A stretch of 64,000 nucleotides of DNA, taken from positions 237,001-301,000 of the forward strand of contig NZ_JAJNKA010000002.1 of assembly GCF_021533215.1 (NCBI RefSeq), given 5' to 3'. Shown piece by piece: positions 9,312 to 16,851 of this stretch. Each line of letters starts with the position of its first letter. Within the stretch, counting starts at the first letter, position 1. This DNA comes from Portibacter lacus (GTDB lineage: Bacteria; Bacteroidota; Bacteroidia; Chitinophagales; Saprospiraceae). The position numbers and the translations under genes are program-made. A model generated the notes under the pieces. That model did not search any database and was not told the origin of the DNA. It worked only from the letters and a program-made list of their open reading frames with translations.

Positions 9312-9904
9312 TTTCTTTTTAATAGCGATTTTAAATGCGGCCTCTCAGAAACATAATCTACCAGCTCCTTTAGACACTGATATTTCTTTTTCCTTGCCAT
9401 CATATCACTTTTATAATTCATAGCATCTGCTATTTCTTTCATATTGTAGGAATTAGCCCATAAGCTTAAAACTTCCCTACAATTCTTCCCTAACTTATCT
9501 AATAACTCTTCGACTAGCTGCTTTTGTTCGAAATCAATCATGAGCTTTTCTGGAACTTCATAATCTATCCACATCTCTTGGTGCTCTTCTAATTCTACCG
9601 TACTCAACTTTCCTTTTCTCTCCTTAATGAAAGTATTCTTTCCTATCACTATGATGTAATTACGAAGATCAGAAGTCAATTCGAAATCAGGTCTCCTAAT
9701 CACAGTAGACGCAAAAAGGATGAGAGAGTTATTAAAGATAGAATCAAAATTAGATGCTTGCCAACCTTGATTTCTAATCATTTTCTTGAAGCTATTCCTC
9801 AATTTCTGATCATGATATAGGTATACTAATGCTTCATCTCTGCCAGCCTTGCCCGACCGAATAAGTTCTAATAAATTATCTTTATCAAGCGGGCGTCCAC
9901 TCAT
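9308..9904 (-). CDS. Sigma-70 family RNA polymerase sigma factor (ECF-like, divergent)
   Basis: The 198-residue protein has the two-part layout of ECF sigma factors: a region-2-like half (about 15-95, with RNYIIVIGKNTFIKERK) and a region-4 helix-turn-helix half (about 125-185, with LLDKLGKNCREVLSLWANSYNMKEIADAMNYKS). The sequence is divergent and region 2 is weakly conserved, as in many sigma factors tied to CHAT/TPR proteins in large Bacteroidota genomes. It overlaps the one-TM anti-sigma-like gene by 4 bases. The target promoters are not apparent from the window. Confidence 0.78.
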   Translation of the reverse strand: MSGRPLDKDNLLELIRSGKAGRDEALVYLYHDQKLRNSFKKMIRNQGWQASNFDSIFNNSLILFASTVIRRPDFELTSDLRNYIIVIGKNTFIKERKGKLSTVELEEHQEMWIDYEVPEKLMIDFEQKQLVEELLDKLGKNCREVLSLWANSYNMKEIADAMNYKSDMMARKKKYQCLKELVDYVSERPHLKSLLKRK

Positions 9905-9949
9905 TAGGATTCAATTTGGGTAGATTATATGACCTCTAAATTAAAAAAA

Positions 9950-11239
9950 CTACTTATAAACCATCTTAAACCTCGATAAATCAGGTATTTTATTCCTCGT
10001 TCTTCCCAACTCATACTCGTAAAACTTCCTTCCCAAGGCCGCTAAAAATGGAATTCCTACTTCATTGTACTCATACTGATCATCATTAAAGACCTGATTA
10101 GAATTGACATGAATCGTTGCTGCCAAGAAAAACTCAATGTTATTTTTAAAATCTACGATATATGCACAGTCTGTCAGATACCCATAGGCTCCACCTATTT
10201 TATTAAAGATCCGAATGTGTTCTGGAATACTTTCTTTTGTATCTCCAAACATAAAATACTTAACACTTGAGTCGAAAATTTGCTCCCCTTCATATATTGG
10301 CGCCAATGACTCTCCCGGATACATAGACATACTCTTATACAATAACTGATAATCCTCCGCCCGCAAATCAAGTTTCCCATCTTGCATAATCACAGAAATT
10401 AGGCTTTCTTGCAAATCTCTTAAAGCAATAAAATTTTTATTACTGAAATCAAATGGCTCACTAACTAGATCATTGTTTCCATTGATATAACCTCTCCCCT
10501 TCGAGGTATTTTTTAATTTCTCAAAACTCCACGCCTCCATATATTGAGCCGGCTGACTATAAACGGTACGTTCTCCATCGAAAAACCTAAATGAATTCGT
10601 ATGTCTATTTTCTTCTTCATTAAAGGCAGGAGCACTTAATCTATGGACAATCCTAGAATTTCGGAAAATACCTTTAGACCTCATTTCCTTATTAATTGCT
10701 TCAGGACCCACAAATTCATACAACCGGTTATAAGCATCATTATCACTTACTAAAAACAGTTTGTGTATATAATGACCGATACTTGCACGGAAATCTATCG
10801 ATGATGAATCATATAAAACCGCTGTCTGAGGTGGAACCCGCTCCGCATCTATTTCGAGTGCTGTATTAAAATCAACATCTATATTTTGCTTGTATAACTG
10901 ATTCAATTTCTCTAATGCGAGAAATGCAACGGGCATTTTTGCTGAGGACGCTGGATAGAAATATGCACTTGAGTCTACACGAAATTCATAAGGAACTAGT
11001 TCAGCAACGCCATCTTCATCTCGATTAATTTGAACATAGCGAATTTGAACCTCATATTTTTCTGCATGTTCGAATACTTCATTCAAAAGTGAGTCTCCCT
11101 CGATATTCAGAAAATCAATTTCCCCAAGATCATTTTTTTCAGAACAAGCGCCTAGTAAAACAAAAAATCCAACGCACCAAATGAACATCCACTTGACCAT
11201 CTGGTACGTCTTAGAATCTTTTATTTTGTTACATCTCAT
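9950..11239 (-). CDS. Serine hydrolase lipoprotein of the class A beta-lactamase fold
   Basis: The product resembles class A beta-lactamase-type serine hydrolases. The motifs are visible: SSAK with nucleophile Ser98 and Lys101, SDN at 165-167 and KIGG near 346 in place of KTG. A lipoprotein signal ending LLGAC (Cys32) predicts anchoring to a membrane outside the cytosol. The first Met at 11239 gives a long basic n-region; an internal ATG at 11200 would give a more usual lipoprotein signal. It starts 8 bases after the ThuA-dehydrogenase gene and is probably co-transcribed. The family includes penicillin-binding enzymes and esterases as well as beta-lactamases, so antibiotic resistance should not be assumed. 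Confidence 0.82.
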   Translation of the reverse strand: MRCNKIKDSKTYQMVKWMFIWCVGFFVLLGACSEKNDLGEIDFLNIEGDSLLNEVFEHAEKYEVQIRYVQINRDEDGVAELVPYEFRVDSSAYFYPASSAKMPVAFLALEKLNQLYKQNIDVDFNTALEIDAERVPPQTAVLYDSSSIDFRASIGHYIHKLFLVSDNDAYNRLYEFVGPEAINKEMRSKGIFRNSRIVHRLSAPAFNEEENRHTNSFRFFDGERTVYSQPAQYMEAWSFEKLKNTSKGRGYINGNNDLVSEPFDFSNKNFIALRDLQESLISVIMQDGKLDLRAEDYQLLYKSMSMYPGESLAPIYEGEQIFDSSVKYFMFGDTKESIPEHIRIFNKIGGAYGYLTDCAYIVDFKNNIEFFLAATIHVNSNQVFNDDQYEYNEVGIPFLAALGRKFYEYELGRTRNKIPDLSRFKMVYK

Positions 11240-11247
11240 TAAGCTGA

Positions 11248-14200
11248 TTATTTCTTAAATCTTAATTCCTGCAGTGCAAATGCTGGTTGATTAGGGTTAT
11301 TACTTTTAAAATGAACATACAAATCATGTACTCCTTTTGCACCACTGATTTTTAATACATCCGCATTAAAAGCCGTCTTTTCTCCTTTTTTAATTTCAAG
11401 TGAACCGATAGACTTTCCATTCACACCATCTAGCTTCAGGTCCAAAGATCCACCAGCCATTTTACCATGATCTAAAAAGGTCAATAACTCAATAGATTGT
11501 ATTTCCGTAAAATCCAATTTTTTATATAAAACATGGGACTGATCATCCGCCACTAATACGGAAACATCCTTCTTTAAATCTGAGTAATCTTTTGCTTTTA
11601 ATTGCTCTCTTTTCACATCCTCCTTCGCATCGTAATCCATCGCCGAAAGATTAGAGTTTCTAAAAACCAAGGTCTCTGTTGTAGAAATAGGATCTGTTTT
11701 CGGAGCGCCATTATCTACATAGGAAGCATTCATTATAAAAACTCCACCCTTCTTTTTACCTTCTGGAATTTCAAGTTCATAACTACCTGCTATAGGCATC
11801 GCATCGGTATCTGTTTTTTCTTTCAAGTCTAAGATGTACTCTACCATTGACAAAACTTCTGCTGAAGATAATTGTGGGTGAGCTGCCATGGCTTGTTCTC
11901 CCCAGACGCCACCACCACCTTCGATAATTCTCTGCGAAAGATAACCAGGCGCTTTTTTATCATCTCTATACTTATTAGCAACGTCCATGTAAGAAGGTCC
12001 TATAGATTTAGCATTATCTTTATGACAAGAGTAGCAATCTGAATTTTTCATCGCTTTCATTCCAGGGTGTGAAGCAATAGCACTCATGTGTCCCATTGCA
12101 ATTTCATTTCGATCATAGCCATTTTCTAAGTAATCAATATTTATCGCAACCGCTGAAGGATCTATTCCCTCGCCGATCTTTCCATCTTCTTTATCCGCTA
12201 CACTCACTTTATAGTTAATCGGCTCGTTTTCGAAGTAGAAACTCTTATTTCCTTTTATGTCAATGTTTACTTTCGGTTGATCATTGCCAACCATTAATGG
12301 AATTTCTTTAGAACTAATACTGCCTGCCTTATCCTTAACTTCCAGTTTCACAATGTAGTTTCCTGGCTCAGTAAACGTATGTTCTAATTTGGCATTTTTA
12401 CCGATCACTTCATCACCTACTTTCCATGTGTATGAAATTTTGTCCTTATCATAATCCAAACTCTTACCAGCGTCAAAACTAGCTGTCATCGGCGCAGCGC
12501 CTATCGTTTGGTCAATTTCAACTTCTGGAACTGGAGGTCTATTTCCACCATTAAACTTAAGATGCACTAATCGAGCATCAGCGTTCATAGAAAACCATGC
12601 AGTCCCATATTCTAATAGGTATATATTACCATCATTATTAATCACGATATCTGTCGGATTAGAAAATTTATGATTCGGGAGGAATCGCTCCATCGAAACA
12701 AAGTCTCCATCTTCATTCATCGTCGTTGCCATAAACCATCCTCTTATCCAATCATAAGTGAATAACTTACCATCATAGTACTTAGGAAGTTTGTGTTCCG
12801 ACTCTGGATAATCATCATAATGATAAACGAAACCAGCCATGGCATTTCTTCCTCCAGCACCGACAAGTGGGAATTCCTCAGATTCTCCGTAAGGATAATA
12901 GATAAATGCTTTATTCGCTTTCGGAAGGACTTTTTTCCCAGTGTTAAACTTTGAATTATTAATAGGTCTTTCAGGGTTAAATTCTTCTCCTGTGGTTTTA
13001 CGACCAAAATCGTACGCTCGATAAGGGATATTATCAGCGATGAATAATGGCCAGCCAAAGTATCCAGCTTCCCGTGCTTGATTCACTTCATCATATCCTC
13101 GAGGTCCTCTATTTTCATTGTCTTTACCTGCATCTGGACCTACATCTCCCCAGTATAAAAAATCAGTTTTAGGGTCAATGAAAAAACGGAATGGATTTCG
13201 GCAACCCATTACATATATTTCCGCCTTCGTACTGTCTGTAGCAGGAAACAAATTTCCCTCTGGGATAGTATATGTCCCATCATCTTGCGGCGTTATTCTT
13301 AAAATCCCTCCCCTGAAATCATTGGTACTTGAAGATGATCTTCTCGCATCAAAAGGAGCTCTACCTTCTCGATCATCGCTAGGCGAAAAGCCATTAGATT
13401 CGAAAGGATTCGTATCGTCACCCGCTGAAATGAACAAGTTCCCATGACTATCGAACTCTAAACCACCCGCAGAATGACAGCACTTCTCTCTTTGAACGGG
13501 GATCTTTATAATAATCTTCTCCGACGAGAGATCAATCTTTCCATCTTTAAATTCAAATCTAGAAACATACTGTGTCCACTCCTCGATTTTAGGACTATAA
13601 AATAGATAGACCCACTTGTTTTCTTCAAAATTTGGATCTAATGTTATTCCTAATAAACCGTCTTCGAATTCGGTGTGGACATCGATCTGATTAATTGTTT
13701 CTGTCGTTTTTTTTTTGCTATCGTAGTAACGAACCTCTCCTTTTCTCTGAATGTACATGATGTCATTATTCGGCATCATCACTAATTCCATCGGTTCGTC
13801 TAGATTCATTTCTAAGACCTCTTTTTGAAACCGGTTTGTCGCTGGAGCAACCGCCACACCATTATAGTTAGGTCGATTTTTACTTACCGACAGAATTCCA
13901 CCTAAGATGTGCTTTAGGAAATTTTCTTCTGAGAAACTGGCTTCCGTATGACCTAATCCAGTGTAGAACATATTATCTCTAGTCCAAGCAATTGGATGAT
14001 TTTCTCCATTTGTCCCTCCTTCATATGTTGTTTCATCAAGGTTAAGTAAAACCGTCATCTCAGGATTCAAGTTCTTAAAATTATAATATTCATCATCTCG
14101 ATTCCAGACATCAGGTAGATGTGCGCACGATAGGTGTGTATCATTTTTCTTCTGAATATCTGCATTTTTGATCCCTGGTGGGTGTCCATTAAAATATCCT

Positions 14201-14580
14201 CCCACTAATTCCCCATACCATGGCCATTTATACTCCGTATCTGTTGCAGCATGAATTCCTACGAATCCACCTCCAGCTTGATAGTATCTCATAAATTCAT
14301 ATTGCTGCTCATCGTTAAAAATATCCCCAGTCGTACTTAAGAAAATAACTGCATTGTACTGAGAAAGTGAATCTTCGTTTATGATATCTGAATCCTCGGA
14401 ATGATCCACTATGAATCCATTTTCCTTCCCTAACTTCCTTATTGCCTCCACTCCTGGCTCTATAGATTTATGGCGATAGCCTTCGGTTTTAGAAAATACT
14501 AAGACTCTAGTTTCTTTTTTCGCAGTATCACATGACACTAGAAAGAATAGGAGTCCAACAAGCAACAAAAAATTTTTCAT
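11248..14580 (-). CDS. Multidomain lipoprotein: ThuA, PQQ-type sugar dehydrogenase, PKD, cytochrome c, CBM-like
   Basis: The 1110-residue protein starts with a lipoprotein signal (Cys17 in FLVSCDTAKK). Domains follow in order. A ThuA-like amidotransferase fold is at about 25-235 (FSKTEGYRHKSI, GGGFVGIHAATDTEY). A glucose/sorbosone-dehydrogenase-type beta-propeller is at about 240-680 (DGLLGITLDPNF, CCHSAGGLEFD, GDVGPDAG). A PKD domain (TASFDAGKSLDYDKD) is at about 690-770. A c-type cytochrome with the haem motif CYSCH lies near 855, and a C-terminal carbohydrate-binding-like beta-sandwich occupies about 985-1110. It should oxidise a sugar or polyol in the periplasm and pass electrons to its own haem. 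This architecture is known in Bacteroidota; the substrate is not. Confidence 0.88.
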   Translation of the reverse strand: MKNFLLLVGLLFFLVSCDTAKKETRVLVFSKTEGYRHKSIEPGVEAIRKLGKENGFIVDHSEDSDIINEDSLSQYNAVIFLSTTGDIFNDEQQYEFMRYYQAGGGFVGIHAATDTEYKWPWYGELVGGYFNGHPPGIKNADIQKKNDTHLSCAHLPDVWNRDDEYYNFKNLNPEMTVLLNLDETTYEGGTNGENHPIAWTRDNMFYTGLGHTEASFSEENFLKHILGGILSVSKNRPNYNGVAVAPATNRFQKEVLEMNLDEPMELVMMPNNDIMYIQRKGEVRYYDSKKKTTETINQIDVHTEFEDGLLGITLDPNFEENKWVYLFYSPKIEEWTQYVSRFEFKDGKIDLSSEKIIIKIPVQREKCCHSAGGLEFDSHGNLFISAGDDTNPFESNGFSPSDDREGRAPFDARRSSSSTNDFRGGILRITPQDDGTYTIPEGNLFPATDSTKAEIYVMGCRNPFRFFIDPKTDFLYWGDVGPDAGKDNENRGPRGYDEVNQAREAGYFGWPLFIADNIPYRAYDFGRKTTGEEFNPERPINNSKFNTGKKVLPKANKAFIYYPYGESEEFPLVGAGGRNAMAGFVYHYDDYPESEHKLPKYYDGKLFTYDWIRGWFMATTMNEDGDFVSMERFLPNHKFSNPTDIVINNDGNIYLLEYGTAWFSMNADARLVHLKFNGGNRPPVPEVEIDQTIGAAPMTASFDAGKSLDYDKDKISYTWKVGDEVIGKNAKLEHTFTEPGNYIVKLEVKDKAGSISSKEIPLMVGNDQPKVNIDIKGNKSFYFENEPINYKVSVADKEDGKIGEGIDPSAVAINIDYLENGYDRNEIAMGHMSAIASHPGMKAMKNSDCYSCHKDNAKSIGPSYMDVANKYRDDKKAPGYLSQRIIEGGGGVWGEQAMAAHPQLSSAEVLSMVEYILDLKEKTDTDAMPIAGSYELEIPEGKKKGGVFIMNASYVDNGAPKTDPISTTETLVFRNSNLSAMDYDAKEDVKREQLKAKDYSDLKKDVSVLVADDQSHVLYKKLDFTEIQSIELLTFLDHGKMAGGSLDLKLDGVNGKSIGSLEIKKGEKTAFNADVLKISGAKGVHDLYVHFKSNNPNQPAFALQELRFKK

Positions 14581-14674
14581 TAAAGGTTTATTTGCGAAAG
14601 TTTATTAAACAAGTGAATATATAAAAAAGACGCCATTCATATAGTTTAATGCATCTATTCATTAAAGCAATCTT

Positions 14675-15448
14675 ATGAAAAAGGTAATTTTTGATCTTAG
14701 ATATCACCTCCTTACATTTTGTGCAGTGGCATTCTGCCTTTTTAGAACAACTCAGCCGCATAAATTCAAACCAGTAGTTAATCCATATAGTGAAATCGAA
14801 ATCATTGATACGTTTACAAAATATTTAGAAAAAGATCTGTCCAGCGATTTTCATATGGCAAGTTTCCCAATAGGATACATTGGTCCGAAAGTCAAGCAAA
14901 TCAATAATTACAATTCCATCAATTTTCGGGACTATGATCGTCCATTAAAGAAGAGCTTCAGAAATGCGAATCCAACAGATCTAAACATTTACGTAGATAC
15001 CACTCGAATGATTGGTCGGACCAAGACCTTCTTCTCTTCGCCTCCACCATTAGAGACCTTAAAAAACAAAAAACTCAGCAAATCCTACATAAGATATCAA
15101 AAAACAAGCCTGATGTCACACCCCGTTTTTATTGAAAACTTAAGCAACGACACTTTACTATTAATGGGAGCTTTTCATTTGCATTTGGTAACGGAAGCAA
15201 TTGATCTCTGTGGAGACTGGCAACCGATCCAGTCACCAATCAGATATAGTTGCGGAAATGGATTACCTCATCTATTCATACCCAATGGAGGAATTGCGTT
15301 ATCATCTGCAATTATTACACATGGTGATTTCAAGACTAAATTAAGATTGAGATACGGTTATAACAACTTTATATATTCTAATGAATTCCAAGGTCATATT
15401 GATTACTCTCAATTTACGAAGATCAAATATCCACGAAGGTTTTATTAA
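14675..15448 (+). CDS. Hypothetical exported protein
   Basis: The 257-residue product has a hydrophobic segment near residues 10-24 that may be a signal peptide or anchor. A polar, beta-rich body follows with no motif that I recognise. Phrases such as NDTLLLMGAFHLHLVTEAIDL and PLPHLFIPNGGIA-like strands suggest an immunoglobulin-like or jelly-roll fold, which is weak evidence. The gene stands alone between the ThuA lipoprotein (divergent) and the pterin dehydratase gene. No regulator or partner is apparent. Confidence 0.55.
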   Translation: MKKVIFDLRYHLLTFCAVAFCLFRTTQPHKFKPVVNPYSEIEIIDTFTKYLEKDLSSDFHMASFPIGYIGPKVKQINNYNSINFRDYDRPLKKSFRNANPTDLNIYVDTTRMIGRTKTFFSSPPPLETLKNKKLSKSYIRYQKTSLMSHPVFIENLSNDTLLLMGAFHLHLVTEAIDLCGDWQPIQSPIRYSCGNGLPHLFIPNGGIALSSAIITHGDFKTKLRLRYGYNNFIYSNEFQGHIDYSQFTKIKYPRRFY

Positions 15449-15544
15449 ATGTACCACGAGCGCAATATATAGGTATTAGTCGTTCCTTCATAAAGCTAAA
15501 TTAAGTACATTTAACCAGAAATCGTAAGAGCATCAATGGAGAAA

Positions 15545-15563
15545 GACTAATGAACAATTAGTC
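15545..15563. promoter_or_regulatory. Perfect 7-bp inverted repeat upstream of pterin dehydratase
   Basis: GACTAAT and ATTAGTC arms (15545-15551 and 15557-15563) are separated by 5 bases. The repeat is 28 bases before the start of the downstream gene, where an operator or 5' UTR hairpin could act. No supporting protein is known. Confidence 0.3.
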
Positions 15564-15591
15564 AACTTTAGACCTTAGTAAAAGAAAAATC

Positions 15592-15834
15592 ATGTGGAAA
15601 GAAGTAAATAATACCTTAACAACAGACTTAAAATTTAAGGATTTCAAAGAAGCCTTCGGATTTATGACAGAAGTAGCCCTTCATGTAGAATCCATGAATC
15701 ATCACCCAGAATGGGAAAATGTCTACAATAAAGTAAAGATCACATTAACAACTCACGACGAAGGAAACACTGTCACTGAGAAAGATCGAAAATTGGCCAA
15801 TAAAATAGAAGCAGCCTATCAGAAGTATAAGTAA
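15592..15834 (+). CDS. 4a-hydroxytetrahydrobiopterin dehydratase (pterin-4a-carbinolamine dehydratase)
   Basis: This short 80-residue protein matches the PCD/PhhB fold. It has [20 protein letters not shown] at residues 37-56, holding the conserved His-His-Pro-x-Trp active-site segment, and then the [20 protein letters not shown] helix. The enzyme dehydrates the 4a-hydroxy-pterin made by aromatic amino-acid hydroxylases so that the pterin cofactor can be recycled. It is shorter than the usual 95-105 residues because the N-terminal strand is reduced. No hydroxylase gene is in the window. Its stop lies 9 bases from the stop of the convergent ornithine-cyclodeaminase-like gene. Confidence 0.9.
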   Translation: MWKEVNNTLTTDLKFKDFKEAFGFMTEVALHVESMNHHPEWENVYNKVKITLTTHDEGNTVTEKDRKLANKIEAAYQKYK

Positions 15835-15843
15835 ACTACTATT

Positions 15844-16707
15844 TCACGCTACTTCATAAAAATAAATGGCAGCTGTCAGATCCTCGATTGCATGCCCTAC
15901 AGACTTAAATAATGTCGGTTGCATGCTAGGTGAAACTTGGATCCTATTTCTGCATAATTCGAAAAGATTGCCTTTAATATCGTCTTCGGTTATTGTGCCT
16001 TCCTTTAATGGAATGGCAAGATCGCCACATTCCTTCATAGCCGGCGCATCATCAATGTAAATTTGACATTTCGAAATCAAGTCATCATCTGCTTCTCGCA
16101 TATTCGGCTTGTACGATCCGACGAGATCAACATGTAGCGAACGAGTTACCCATTGACCTTTAAGAATAGGTTCGTAAGCATGTGTGGCACAAGAAACGAT
16201 GTCAGCATCAGAAATTTCTTTCTCTAGGTCAATGTTTTCTTCATTGGCACGATTCCATATCACTACTTCGTCTAAGTTATAGTAGGCTTGATAAGCTTCC
16301 TTAAGGTGCATCGCGACCACTCCTTTACCAAGGATGACTAGCTTCTTAGGATTACTAACAAAATAAGTAGAAGCCAATACAGAAGTTACGGCAGTTCGAA
16401 CCGCGGTGAGTTTCTTCGCATCGATAGAGGCCAAGTGATTACCATTGTTTACATCAAACAAATCAAACTTACCCTGAATGGTAGGAAGATTCTTCTGAGG
16501 ATTATGCGGACATGCAATAATCTGCTTTAATCCATAATATCTATCATTCCATGCAGGCATAACTAAGCTGATATTATCATTAGGAAGGTCCAAGTGCAAT
16601 CTCTTCGGCACGCTCACCTGCTCATCTGCAAATCCTGATTTCAACTGCGCAACCAGATCCTTATACCTTATCAATCTGCTGATGTCTTTTTCCGAAATTA
16701 TCTTCAT
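15844..16707 (-). CDS. Ornithine cyclodeaminase / mu-crystallin family NAD(P)-dependent enzyme
   Basis: The protein shows the ornithine-cyclodeaminase/mu-crystallin layout: an N-terminal dimerisation/substrate part, the LTAVRTAVTSVLAS helix typical of the family, a Rossmann domain with KKLVILGKGVVA near residue 120, and DLVGSYKPNMREAD close to the family's conserved Asp. Members deaminate or reduce amino or imino acids, for example ornithine to proline or ketimine reduction. The exact substrate cannot be read here. I chose the internal ATG at 16707 (KIISEKDISRLI), which fits family N-termini; an in-frame ATG at 16740 would add 11 residues. The family's glycine loop is changed to GKGVVA, which may affect the cofactor. 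Confidence 0.82.
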   Translation of the reverse strand: MKIISEKDISRLIRYKDLVAQLKSGFADEQVSVPKRLHLDLPNDNISLVMPAWNDRYYGLKQIIACPHNPQKNLPTIQGKFDLFDVNNGNHLASIDAKKLTAVRTAVTSVLASTYFVSNPKKLVILGKGVVAMHLKEAYQAYYNLDEVVIWNRANEENIDLEKEISDADIVSCATHAYEPILKGQWVTRSLHVDLVGSYKPNMREADDDLISKCQIYIDDAPAMKECGDLAIPLKEGTITEDDIKGNLFELCRNRIQVSPSMQPTLFKSVGHAIEDLTAAIYFYEVA

Positions 16708-16851
16708 AAACTTTATAATCACTTTATTAAATGTAGCCAATTACACTTCGAAAGCTAAATGAAATGAATATTAATATTTCGCATGACATATCCGTAGATT
16801 TTCTTCGGTAGATTACCATGAGCATGTAACTTGGATACAAATTAGAAATGA

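Noticed and set aside
9950-11239. Antibiotic-resistance beta-lactamase
   Set aside because: Motifs fit the wide serine hydrolase fold, KTG is replaced by KIG and it is a lipoprotein, so resistance cannot be claimed.
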